Assembly (NCBI GenBank): GCA_018242295.1
Contig: JAFECE010000011.1
Location: forward strand, 310,001 to 374,000
Origin: Pseudomonadota bacterium
GTDB taxonomy: Bacteria > Pseudomonadota > Alphaproteobacteria > Rhizobiales > Hyphomicrobiaceae
Length of the DNA stretch: 64,000 nt
Reading direction: 5' to 3'
The notes under the pieces were generated by a model. That model ran no database searches, was not told the DNA's origin, and saw only the letters and a list, made by a program, of their open reading frames with translations. The stretch's first letter is position 1. Every line of letters starts with the position of its first letter. Of this stretch, positions 30,667-39,155 are shown in pieces. Position numbers and translations under genes: made by a program.

Positions 30667-31476
30667 TTATGCCGCTTCGATGAACCAACGGCCCGAAGGC
30701 GCCTGCGAACCGCGGACGGCCATGTGCTCTTTCCAGCGAATGATTTCGAATTGGCCGTCGAAGCGTTCGCCGATGGCGGTGCAGCTTTCGACCCAATCGC
30801 CGCAATTCAAATAGTGAATGCCGTCGATCATGCGTTCGTTGGCGTGGTGGATGTGGCCGCAGATGAGACCATGCGTCTCGCGGCGGCGCGCTTCCCCGGC
30901 AAGCGCTTCTTCGAACTCGCCGATGTAATTGACAGCGCTTTTCACTTTGTGTTTCAGGAACGCCGATAGCGACCAGTGGCCGAGGCCGAGCATGCGGCGC
31001 ATGAAGTTCAGTGGCACGTTCATCGCGAGAGCCGCGTCGTAGGAGCGATCGCCGAGGAACGCCAGCCAGCGGGCATAGCGGACGACGACATCGAATTCGT
31101 CGCCGTGCAGAACGAGATAACGCTTGCCGTTGGCGCCTTCGTGAATGGCGTCGCGGCGAAGTTCGACGCCGCCGAAATTCATGCCGGCATAGTCGCGCAA
31201 GCCGTCATCGTGATTGCCGGGGATGAAAACAACGCGCGTGCCCTTGCGCGATTTGCGCAGCAATTTCTGCAGGACATCGTTATGGCTCTGCGGCCAGTGG
31301 GGACCGCGGCGGACCTTCCAGAAATCGACGATGTCGCCGACCAGGTAGAGTTCCTGGCATTCAACGCGTTTCAGGAAGTCGAGAAGGGCTGTCGCCTGCG
31401 AATTGCGCATCCCCAGGTGAATGTCGGAAATGAAGACCGCTCGGTATTCGATGTGTTCCGGGTTCGGTGCGCTCAA
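30667..31476 (-). CDS. plcP: PlcP-like phospholipase C (LpxH-type metallophosphoesterase)
   Basis: Calcineurin-fold metal phosphoesterase with SDIHLG, GDIVDFW, GNHDD, HGDEFD and GHIHHAN metal motifs. By sequence it resembles UDP-diacylglucosamine hydrolases, but its place directly before btaA points to PlcP, the phosphate-regulated phospholipase C of Sinorhizobium that cuts phosphatidylcholine to diacylglycerol and phosphocholine. The start is a TTG with GGGGG upstream; no ATG fits. No convincing Pho box was seen upstream. LpxH-like activity in lipid A synthesis remains the alternative. Confidence 0.8.
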   Translation of the reverse strand: MSAPNPEHIEYRAVFISDIHLGMRNSQATALLDFLKRVECQELYLVGDIVDFWKVRRGPHWPQSHNDVLQKLLRKSRKGTRVVFIPGNHDDGLRDYAGMNFGGVELRRDAIHEGANGKRYLVLHGDEFDVVVRYARWLAFLGDRSYDAALAMNVPLNFMRRMLGLGHWSLSAFLKHKVKSAVNYIGEFEEALAGEARRRETHGLICGHIHHANERMIDGIHYLNCGDWVESCTAIGERFDGQFEIIRWKEHMAVRGSQAPSGRWFIEAA

Positions 31477-31682
31477 TGTCGGCCCCCAGTCAGTACGCTT
31501 CCCATAAAAGCGACTTAGCTTTCATGTAAAACGTAGGACCGGATTCATGTTACAGGCGTGTGACGACGGCCTGCGGCAGCTTCAAATGCGCTCGCCAGGA
31601 AATAGGTGCTCCCCCGGATTTACCAAGACCCGCGGATGAAATTTTTAACCGACACCGTGTTTCAGCTGCTACTTGCCTTAAT

Positions 31683-31729
31683 CCGCACACTGCGGAACCG
31701 GCCCCAAAACGGGGCCGGCGCGGTGCGGA
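31683..31729. other. Compound GC-rich hairpin
   Basis: Perfect stem CCGGCCCC-aaaac-GGGGCCGG (31698-31718) nested in CCGCAC ... GTGCGG (31683-31729). It lies 32 bases behind the stop of the minus-strand gene at 31761 and could end its transcript, though no T-run follows on that strand. Confidence 0.5.
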
Positions 31730-31760
31730 CTTTGCGTTCTCTGAGCGGCGCTCGCTGAAT

Positions 31761-31997
31761 TTAGAGTTCTGTTCTTTGGGAGATGCGTTCCCAAGCGAAC
31801 AACAGGGCCGTGTCGACGGCGCCGACGAGAAGAAAGGCCAGCGCGATCGGATACGTCGATGATTCGGGCAACCCGAGATCGGTTCCGCGAGTCGAAACGG
31901 CGAGTGCTGAGATAAGGCTGAGAAGGGCGAGTACGGCGAAGACAACTTGGACGAATTTCAACGAACGTTCACGTTCGCGACTGATGGTGTCCATCAA
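31761..31997 (-). CDS. Small two-helix membrane protein (78 aa)
   Basis: Unrecognised. A charged start (MMDTISRERERSLKFVQ) precedes two hydrophobic helices (VVFAVLALLSLISALAV and YPIALAFLLVGAVDTALLFA) and a short polar end. It lies upstream of the PlcP gene in the same direction, separated by about 280 bases with a GC-rich hairpin, so it is probably a separate unit. Confidence 0.6.
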   Translation of the reverse strand: MMDTISRERERSLKFVQVVFAVLALLSLISALAVSTRGTDLGLPESSTYPIALAFLLVGAVDTALLFAWERISQRTEL

Positions 31998-32089
31998 GGG
32001 TTTTCCTCAACGCAATACAAGAGCTGACCCGCAACGGGCGGGAACTTAGCTTGAGCAAAAGCCGAGGTGAAGTGAAATTTGATGGATAG

Positions 32090-33346
32090 CTATGCAAGTG
32101 TCCTCGCCGCCAGATCTTTGAGCACGCTGCGCTGCAGTTCGGCATCGGCTGGGAAATTATTCCCTATCCACCAATTTTCGAAAGCCTGAAGCACGTTACC
32201 GATGGCGGGTCCGGGTGCGAGGCCGAGCGCGATCACGTCGCTGCCTGAGACGGGCAATTTGGGAGCGGTCCAGCGATCCGGCAGCAGTGCTCTTGCGCGC
32301 CAGTTTTGCGAACTGGGCGGAGCTTCGGAGCGCGCCCAGGCAAGGAGAACCGCGCGCTTGAAATTTTCCGGGCCGAGTTTGTAAAGGGCGGCGCGGCCCA
32401 CCGCTTCAGACGTCTCCGGATCGATGCCGGGTTCGCTCGCAAAAACGTTCGCGATGCGAGAAGCCTCTGCGTTCGAGAGCTTCAGCTGTTCGGCGAGAAA
32501 GGTCTCGTCGCCGGGATGAATGACGGCGAGCGCGGCGAGGCGCGTTATCGGATCGGGCGTTTCGCCGAGGGCCGCCTCGATCGCGGCGAGACGCGCGAAA
32601 CGATCCGGCTCGATGAGCGTGCGAATTGCGAGTTGCAAGATGCCGGCTTTGTACATGACGCCAAGAACTTCCGGCGCGTCCGGCGCGGCGAGAAGCTTCA
32701 GCATTTCGGCACGAATACGTTCGGCGGAGAGAAGGACGATGCCGTCCTTCAACTCTTCCGCGGCCGCGAGGCCCGTGGGATCGATCTGGCCGTTGCCGTA
32801 TTGGGCACTGAAGCGGAAAAATCGCAGAATGCGGAGGAAATCCTCGCGTATTCGCTGTTTGGCGTCGCCGATGAAACGAACGTGGCGCTTGCGCAAATCG
32901 TCGAGGCCGCCGGCTGGATCGTAGAGAGTTCCGTCGGCATCGCAGTAGAGCGCATTGATCGTGAAGTCGCGGCGTGAGGCGTCTTCCTTCCAATCGCCAG
33001 TGAACGCAACGACCGCGTGCCGGCCATCGGTCTCGACGTCGCGGCGGAGCGTCGTGACCTCATAGGGCTGTCCGTCCGCGACGACGGTTATGGTGCCATG
33101 ATCGAAGCCCGTCGGATGGGCACCGAGGCCGGCGGCACGGGCGAGGCGCGCGGTCTCCTCGGGGAGCGCCGTCGTTGCGATATCGATTTCGTTGACGGGG
33201 CGATCGATCAGTGTGTTGCGCACGGCGCCACCGACGACTCGCGTCGTCGCGCCGCCTTTGGCCAGCGCAGCGAACACCTTTTCAAGGGCGGGAGCGTGTA
33301 GCCAGTCGGCATTCACGCGCGGCCATTTGATTGCGGTATCTGTCAT
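32090..33346 (-). CDS. cca: CCA tRNA nucleotidyltransferase
   Basis: Adds or repairs the CCA end of tRNA. The class II nucleotidyltransferase head has VVGGAVRNTLID and the metal pair in NEIDIAT, then RRDFTINALYCD and the RNA-binding helix REDFLRILRFFRFSA. The 418 aa are normal for the alphaproteobacterial form without an HD domain. It is the last of three closely packed genes; the DUF6111 stop is three bases upstream. Confidence 0.95.
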   Translation of the reverse strand: MTDTAIKWPRVNADWLHAPALEKVFAALAKGGATTRVVGGAVRNTLIDRPVNEIDIATTALPEETARLARAAGLGAHPTGFDHGTITVVADGQPYEVTTLRRDVETDGRHAVVAFTGDWKEDASRRDFTINALYCDADGTLYDPAGGLDDLRKRHVRFIGDAKQRIREDFLRILRFFRFSAQYGNGQIDPTGLAAAEELKDGIVLLSAERIRAEMLKLLAAPDAPEVLGVMYKAGILQLAIRTLIEPDRFARLAAIEAALGETPDPITRLAALAVIHPGDETFLAEQLKLSNAEASRIANVFASEPGIDPETSEAVGRAALYKLGPENFKRAVLLAWARSEAPPSSQNWRARALLPDRWTAPKLPVSGSDVIALGLAPGPAIGNVLQAFENWWIGNNFPADAELQRSVLKDLAARTLA

Positions 33347-33349
33347 GGC

Positions 33350-33655
33350 TTACGGCTTCGCCGTTTGCGGTTCGGCGGGCTCCGGAACGTGGACGCTATG
33401 GGCTGGCGCGAGCTTCCCGTCCTCCATCGATGCCGGCACGTAAACGTCGTGCGGATTGTTGTGAGAGCGGGAGGAGAACGCGACGAGCGTTCCGAGCATC
33501 AACGCTGCGCCTGCGAAGAACAGGCGAAACAGCGGTGCCCGCGCAACGATTGACGGCAAGCCTTCCCACTCGTCTTCCTTGAACGCGACCCACATGATGT
33601 AAACGAGCGTCGGCAACAGGAAGAAGAATATATTTTCTATGACAATTCGGATCAT
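33350..33655 (-). CDS. DUF6111 family membrane protein
   Basis: 101-residue protein with two helices (VIENIFFFLLPTLVYIMWVA and PLFRLFFAGAALMLGTLVAF) and a Pro-rich hydrophilic end. The ATG overlaps the stop of the nudix gene (ATGA), and cca starts a few bases after its own stop, so translation of the three is coupled. This order is a recurring alphaproteobacterial gene set. Function unknown. Confidence 0.8.
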   Translation of the reverse strand: MIRIVIENIFFFLLPTLVYIMWVAFKEDEWEGLPSIVARAPLFRLFFAGAALMLGTLVAFSSRSHNNPHDVYVPASMEDGKLAPAHSVHVPEPAEPQTAKP

Positions 33656-34317
33656 GCCGTGAACAGTCTCCGGTAGAGCATGCGAATGATGCCCGCTGTC
33701 GCGCCCCAAATATAACGCTCTCCGTAGGGCATCGCATAGAAATGACGCTCGACGCCGCCGAAGGCACGGCTGTGTATCTGATGATTAGCTTCGTTCATCA
33801 AAAAAGCGAAAGGAACTTCAAAGACGGCGGCGACTTCTTGCGGATCGGCGGTCAAGTCGAAGCCCGTCCGGACGAGCCCGACCGTCGGCGTGATGACAAA
33901 GCCGGTGCCCGTGCGGTACGGCGGCAGGAAGCCGACGGGCTCGATGAAGGCTCTATCCAGCGCGATTTCTTCCCGGGTCTCCCGCAGTGCAGCAGCAAGT
34001 GGGCCCGCGTCGTCAGATTCGACCTTTCCGCCCGGAAAGGCGATCTGACCGGCGTGTGACGGCAAATGGTCCGTTCGCGCGGTCAAAAGGACCGTTAGGG
34101 GCGATCGTGCGATGACCGGCACGAGGACGGCGGCGTGGCGGAGGCCTGTCCGCGGCCGCGGGCTTCCGGGATTGAGGTCGTCGTCGCCGGGCGCATGCGG
34201 CTCGTCGAGTGCCGGCGGGGACGCGAGAAGGCGCGATCGTGCCAATGCCTCGAACGTTGCGGCATCGAGTTCCGGTATGTTCATATCTGTCATATTGGGG
34301 GCGGAAAGCGGGTTCAT
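33652..34317 (-). CDS. NUDIX hydrolase, CoA pyrophosphatase-like (NudL)
   Basis: Cleaves CoA or related nucleoside diphosphate compounds. The NUDIX box reads GGKVESDDAGPLAAALRETR plus EEI, preceded by HAGQIAFPGG, which is the NudL/CoAse signature. ATG 34317 (MNPLSAPN) is chosen; later ATG codons at 34293 and 34284 are possible. It is the first gene of the nudix-DUF6111-cca operon. Substrate not proven. Confidence 0.88.
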   Translation of the reverse strand: MNPLSAPNMTDMNIPELDAATFEALARSRLLASPPALDEPHAPGDDDLNPGSPRPRTGLRHAAVLVPVIARSPLTVLLTARTDHLPSHAGQIAFPGGKVESDDAGPLAAALRETREEIALDRAFIEPVGFLPPYRTGTGFVITPTVGLVRTGFDLTADPQEVAAVFEVPFAFLMNEANHQIHSRAFGGVERHFYAMPYGERYIWGATAGIIRMLYRRLFTA

Positions 34318-34450
34318 TGTTCCAAGCGTAATGGAATTTGAAGGATGATGCGATCGGATGGCCGGGCTCCAATGAATCACGGTACCTTCTTTTCGTGATT
34401 TCAAACTGCGTCTCGTTGAAAAACTAGATACCAGGCAAGCGGGGCTGAGC

Positions 34451-35680
34451 GTGGCCTACCAAGGGACGACATCACCGTTGCGCGTGCTGGGCCTATGCAT
34501 GATGGCCCTGGGGGTGCTGTTGTTCGTCCCTTCGAGAAAAGCGCAGGCGCAATCGACTGCGGATTTTCTCGCCTCCCTTTCCGATAGCGAAGTAGACCAG
34601 TTTCAGCAGTGGAAAGCTGCGCGCCGCATTTTCGAGGCGCAACTCGACCAATACTGGGCGGCGGTCGACGACAAGCGCGAGGTGCGCAAGCGCAAGCGGT
34701 CTCAGAAAATTCCGTTCAGCGCGAGCGACTACGTGATGAGCTTTCCGCCGGCGTATCAGGGGTCGCCTCTTTCGGGTGAACTCGCCGCGAAATACGAACG
34801 GTTCCTCACGGTGCAGAGGCAGAGCGATCCCACGCAGCCGAAAGAGCTTGCAACGATTCCGGATTACCTCGCTGCGGCGAAGAGCGTTTACAATTTCGTT
34901 CCGGAACGCGTGTCGGAGAAGGACTTCAAGCTTCGTTATGCGACGGAGGCAGCGGCGCTCGGTCTTTCGAAGGAGCAGGTCGTCAGAGTTTACGCGCTCG
35001 AGACGGGCGGTGTCGGCACGTACGATATGCAATCGGGAATTCATCCGACGAAGAAGACCGGCCGGGCGATTTCGAGCGCGCTCGGCTATGCGCAGCTTCT
35101 CGATGCCAACTCGATCAATGAACTGGCGCGGAGCGGTCCGGCTTTCATTTCGCGTATTTCTGCGAAACTCCGCGACCGGGGCAATTCTCCCGAGCGAACG
35201 GCTCTGCTCAAACGCAAGCTGGCGGTGCTGAAGAAGATGTACGCCAACGTCAAGCATCAGCCGTTCGAATGGACCGTGCAGCAGGCCTACGCGAAGACGC
35301 GCGAGGGCATGGGCATTCATACGCTCAATATCGACGCCGACATCGGGCCGATGCTGCAAGCAATGAAGCTCAAGACGCTACAGGATACGGCGCAGAAACA
35401 GGGCCGGAATTCGCTTTCCGGCGCCGAACTTGAACTGATGAATCTGGCGGGGCCGATGACGGGCCTCGAGATGATGCAGTCGCCGGGATCGGAGGCGCCA
35501 ACGCCGAATTTCTTCGCAAGGCGCGCTTACTACATCAATAAAATGGTCATCGGCCTCAGCGGATCGCAGCTGCAAGCCGAACTCGACCGGCGGATGACGT
35601 TTGCCATTTCGAAGCCGGGTTCGGTCGAATTCGCGGCGGCTTTTGACAGCGTTTCGACACGAGGGCGCGCCGAGCGCTGA
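34451..35680 (+). CDS. Exported lytic-transglycosylase-like protein
   Basis: 409 residues starting at GTG 34451 behind AGCGGGGCTG. A signal peptide ends near RKAQAQS. From about residue 180 the sequence YALETGGVGTYDMQSG and later SALGYAQLLDANS resemble the catalytic Glu motif and the G-x-x-Q motif of SLT-type lysozyme folds. This suggests peptidoglycan cleavage in the periplasm, but overall similarity to known transglycosylases is low, so it may be a structural relative without activity. No operon partner. Confidence 0.6.
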   Translation: MAYQGTTSPLRVLGLCMMALGVLLFVPSRKAQAQSTADFLASLSDSEVDQFQQWKAARRIFEAQLDQYWAAVDDKREVRKRKRSQKIPFSASDYVMSFPPAYQGSPLSGELAAKYERFLTVQRQSDPTQPKELATIPDYLAAAKSVYNFVPERVSEKDFKLRYATEAAALGLSKEQVVRVYALETGGVGTYDMQSGIHPTKKTGRAISSALGYAQLLDANSINELARSGPAFISRISAKLRDRGNSPERTALLKRKLAVLKKMYANVKHQPFEWTVQQAYAKTREGMGIHTLNIDADIGPMLQAMKLKTLQDTAQKQGRNSLSGAELELMNLAGPMTGLEMMQSPGSEAPTPNFFARRAYYINKMVIGLSGSQLQAELDRRMTFAISKPGSVEFAAAFDSVSTRGRAER

Positions 35681-35717
35681 GCCCGGCATCGCCTCACATC
35701 GCATGCGTGGTCCGGCT

Positions 35718-36782
35718 TCAGACTTCTTCCGTCGCGAGGGCCGGGTAATCAGTATATCCCTTGGCGGTGCCGCCGTAGAACGCCGAAGGATCAGGCGGGT
35801 TCAGCGGTGCGTTCAGTTCCAGCCGCTTCGGCAAGTCCGGATTGGCGATGAACTGCTTGCCGAAGCTAACGGCGTCCGCGGTGCCAGATTTGATGACTGC
35901 CTCCGCCGATTCCTTCGTGAACTTCTCGTTGACAATGAACACGCCGCCGAAAGCCTTCTTCAGTTCCGGGCTGATCCAATCCGGACCTTCACTTTCGCGT
36001 GTGAAGATGAAGGCGATTTTCCGCTTACCAACTTCGCGTGCGACGTAGCTGAAGGTCGCGAGGCGGTCGCTATCGCCCATCGTGTGTGAATCGCCGCGCG
36101 GTGCGAGATGCAGTCCGACGCGATCCGCGCCCCAAACCGCGATGCAGGCGTCAACGACTTCAAGCATCAAGCGTGCGCGATTTTCGATCGGACCGCCGTA
36201 GGCGTCGGTTCGATGGTTGGTCGAATCCTGCAGGAACTGATCGAGCAGATAGCCGTTGGCGCCATGGACTTCGACGCCGTCGAAGCCTGCGCGCTTGGCA
36301 TTTTCGGCGCCACGGCGATAGTCGGCGATGATGCCGGGGATTTCGCTGATGTCCAGCGCTCGCGGCACGACGTAATCGCGCATTGGACGCACGAGGCTCA
36401 CGTGGCCCTTGGCGGCGATGGCGCTCGGCGCAACGGGCAATTCACCGTCGAGATAGACGGGATCGGAGATGCGTCCGACGTGCCAGAGCTGCAGAAGAAT
36501 GGTGCCGCCAGCGGCATGGACGGCATCGGTGATGCGCTTCCAGCCCGCAACCTGCTCATCCGACCAGATGCCTGGCGTGTCGGGGTAACCAACGCCCATC
36601 GGCGTAACGGACGTCGCTTCCGTGAGCAGCAAGCCGGCGGATGCACGCTGCACATAATATTCGCGCATGAGGTCGTTGGGCACGCGTCCGGCGCTGGCGC
36701 GGCAGCGCGTCAAGGGTGCGAGCACAACACGGTTCTTCAGCGAGAACGCGCCGGCTTGGAGCGGGTTGAAGAGTGATGCCAT
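35718..36782 (-). CDS. Old Yellow Enzyme family alkene reductase
   Basis: FMN-dependent NAD(P)H oxidoreductase reducing activated alkenes or nitro compounds (NemA-like). It shows LAPLTRCRA at the start, QLWHVGR, the active-site run HGANGYLLDQFLQDSTNHR and the late FMN phosphate region GTADAVSFGKQFIANPDL. 354 aa is normal. Physiological substrate unknown. The 180 bases upstream contain no recognised gene. Confidence 0.93.
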   Translation of the reverse strand: MASLFNPLQAGAFSLKNRVVLAPLTRCRASAGRVPNDLMREYYVQRASAGLLLTEATSVTPMGVGYPDTPGIWSDEQVAGWKRITDAVHAAGGTILLQLWHVGRISDPVYLDGELPVAPSAIAAKGHVSLVRPMRDYVVPRALDISEIPGIIADYRRGAENAKRAGFDGVEVHGANGYLLDQFLQDSTNHRTDAYGGPIENRARLMLEVVDACIAVWGADRVGLHLAPRGDSHTMGDSDRLATFSYVAREVGKRKIAFIFTRESEGPDWISPELKKAFGGVFIVNEKFTKESAEAVIKSGTADAVSFGKQFIANPDLPKRLELNAPLNPPDPSAFYGGTAKGYTDYPALATEEV

Positions 36783-36966
36783 TGAATGTTCCTAGGGATT
36801 GGTCGGCGGGACGCTGCCGATCGAGACGGCTGTCAGGATGAAACGCTGATACGTGCGGATCTTACAGGTGCTACAAAGCTGGGAAAGAAGTGGCATCAAC
36901 GCAAGTCAAAAGGGCTCTGCATTATTGACGCGGTTGCGATAGCGGAGATTGTGACAGCGGAGGCAC

Positions 36967-38085
36967 TCAGGCTTCATCTTCAAAGGCCGACGGGATGCGC
37001 GCTTGCAAGGCCGGAGGCTGGTAAATGCGCTCTTCGATGCGTATGCCGCACTTTTCGCGGATTGTCTGACCGAGGCGGGCGAGCGCACTTTCGTCGATCG
37101 TTTCATTGAGGGAGGATTGACCGTTCGGGTCCTTGCTTGTTCTCCCGTTTTTGAAAACGCGGCTATCGTCCTGGATGAGGCGCAGATACGGAAAGCGCCG
37201 AGCGAGAACGTCGCGCCATCCCGTCGTCGATGCGTGCTGGAGGCCAAGTGGATCGGGGCTCGACTCGCGTTGCAGCTTCTCGATGTCGATCGCGAGATCG
37301 GTGGCGGAACGGATTTTGTCAGCCATCCAAAGAAGCGTGATATCGGAGAGTTCCGTTTCGGGCCAACCACCGCCCACATCGCCATGCGATCCAGCAAACC
37401 ACGCTTGCTCGATGTGCTGATGCGGTGGCAGCGCGATCCCGTGGTCAAGCGTGAACATTGCGGGCCGGAATGCACGTCGCGTTTCGTCGATCGCGAGCGC
37501 ATGCAGGACGACGTCCACCGTGTCGTGCCATCGGATGTCGTGATAGCTCCGCCTGCCGTGAAGCCAGCCCCAAGGCCAGCGTGACGCTCCTGTATATTCG
37601 ACCGTATCCCAGGCACCGATGCATCGGATGCGAACCGGATAGTGGCAAGCGTCGCTCAATTCGGCGACGGCATTGAAATCGCGCCGGCGCTCCGATTGCC
37701 GATAGAGCAGCCAGGCATCTTCGACGGCGAAACCGGCATCCTTTCGCGCAATGCCGAAGAGCGCGATGAAGCTGGCGAGGCTGCGAGCTTCGTAAGCGCC
37801 GCGTGAAAAACCGAACAGGTAGATTTCATCTCCCGGCTCGTAGGTGTTGGTGAGGAACTGATAGGCCGCCCTGATGCGCTCGCCGATTTCGGAACCGGAA
37901 GCTTCCTCGAAGGACATCGATCCTTCTTGCGATGCTGGGATGCCGGCGACGTAGCGGACGAGCTGCCTGACGCCGCTATGATCGAAGGGCAGAACGGCGC
38001 GCGTGAGCTTCGCAACGTTGGTTGATGGCAACGCCTCGACGTCGTCGTTCCAGGTGCCATCCATGGAGCAGACGAGGCGTTTCAT
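36967..38085 (-). CDS. DUF2235 (Tle1-like) alpha/beta hydrolase
   Basis: Predicted serine hydrolase of the DUF2235 family. It has KRLVCSMDGTWND at the start, the nucleophile motif GFSRGAYEARSLA near residue 95, IGAWDTVE, and a later HGDVGGGW that supplies the catalytic His region. Some family members are type VI secretion lipases (Tle1); no secretion genes lie here and there is no signal peptide, so a cytoplasmic housekeeping hydrolase is equally possible. It lies between the reductase and hemF genes, all on the minus strand but with gaps. Confidence 0.88.
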   Translation of the reverse strand: MKRLVCSMDGTWNDDVEALPSTNVAKLTRAVLPFDHSGVRQLVRYVAGIPASQEGSMSFEEASGSEIGERIRAAYQFLTNTYEPGDEIYLFGFSRGAYEARSLASFIALFGIARKDAGFAVEDAWLLYRQSERRRDFNAVAELSDACHYPVRIRCIGAWDTVEYTGASRWPWGWLHGRRSYHDIRWHDTVDVVLHALAIDETRRAFRPAMFTLDHGIALPPHQHIEQAWFAGSHGDVGGGWPETELSDITLLWMADKIRSATDLAIDIEKLQRESSPDPLGLQHASTTGWRDVLARRFPYLRLIQDDSRVFKNGRTSKDPNGQSSLNETIDESALARLGQTIREKCGIRIEERIYQPPALQARIPSAFEDEA

Positions 38086-38135
38086 TGTGCCTTCCCCCCG
38101 AAGGCCGCCGTCGCGTTATTGCGGCGTGCAGGTCA

Positions 38136-39044
38136 CTAGGGCCACTTCACCAATGGCGGCATCGACGAAAGAATGCTTTCGACATTGCCGCCTGTTTTCA
38201 GTCCGAACATCGTGCCACGATCATAGAGAAGATTATATTCGACGTAGCGGCCGCGGCGCACCAATTGCTCATCGCGCTGCTCGTCCGAGTACGCCAATGT
38301 ATAATTGCCTCTGACGAGCATCGGATAGACGCTCGCGAAGGCGCGTCCGACGTCCTGCGTGAAGGCAAAGGCTGCATCCCAGCCGCCGTCGGCTTCGGCC
38401 GGGGTCAGGTAATCGTAGAAAATGCCACCGACGCCGCGCTTCTCTTTTCGGTGCGGCAGGTAGAAGTATTCATCGCACCAGGTCCGGAGCTTGCTGTAAT
38501 CGACAATGGGGTGTGCGGCGCAGGCGCCATACATCGCCGCATGAAATGCGAGCGTATCCGCGTCGGTGTCCGTCCGTCGCTTGTCGAGCACGGGCGTCAG
38601 GTCGGCGCCGCCGCCGAACCACCATTTTGACGTGGTGATCATGCGGGTGTTCATGTGAACCGCCGGTACGTTGGGATTGCGCGGATGCGCAATCAGCGAG
38701 ATGCCGGATGCCCAGAATTCGGGGCTTTCTTCGGCTCCGGGAATTTGCTTGCGGAATTCGGGTGCGAATTCACCATGCACGGTCGACGTGTGCACGCCGA
38801 CCTTTTCGAAGACGCGGCCATTCATCATACTCATGATGCCACCGCCGCCCGGAGCGCCTGTGTGATCCGTGCGCGACCAGGGTGTGCGCGTGAATGTGCC
38901 AGGCGTATCTTGGTCGTGGGGCGCCGTTTCCGGCAGCGAAGCTTCGAGCCTTTCGAACGCGCCGCAAATGTCGTCGCGCAATTTCTCGAACCAGGCGCGT
39001 GCTGCTGCTTTCTTTTGCCCCAGGGGCGTATCGGATGCGTTCAT
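38136..39044 (-). CDS. hemF: Coproporphyrinogen III oxidase, oxygen-dependent
   Basis: Haem synthesis enzyme that decarboxylates two propionates of coproporphyrinogen III using oxygen. Typical parts are [45 protein letters not shown] and [20 protein letters not shown]. 302 aa, no defect. It starts at ATG 39044, with the divergent ABC transporter 110 bases away. Confidence 0.97.
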   Translation of the reverse strand: MNASDTPLGQKKAAARAWFEKLRDDICGAFERLEASLPETAPHDQDTPGTFTRTPWSRTDHTGAPGGGGIMSMMNGRVFEKVGVHTSTVHGEFAPEFRKQIPGAEESPEFWASGISLIAHPRNPNVPAVHMNTRMITTSKWWFGGGADLTPVLDKRRTDTDADTLAFHAAMYGACAAHPIVDYSKLRTWCDEYFYLPHRKEKRGVGGIFYDYLTPAEADGGWDAAFAFTQDVGRAFASVYPMLVRGNYTLAYSDEQRDEQLVRRGRYVEYNLLYDRGTMFGLKTGGNVESILSSMPPLVKWP

Positions 39045-39155
39045 CTAGAAGTGGCTACCGTGTCTTGTTTTCGACGGAAATGACCCTTAGCCCTAACAGG
39101 CACCCACTTTCAATATCCGGTCGCCGTCGCCCGTCGGATCTTCCGATCTGCGATT

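Noticed and set aside
31477-31560. Possible Pho box upstream of plcP
   Set aside because: I looked for two TGTCAT-like direct repeats with 11-base period on the minus strand; only weak TGTAACAT- and TTACATG-like pieces with wrong spacing are there.
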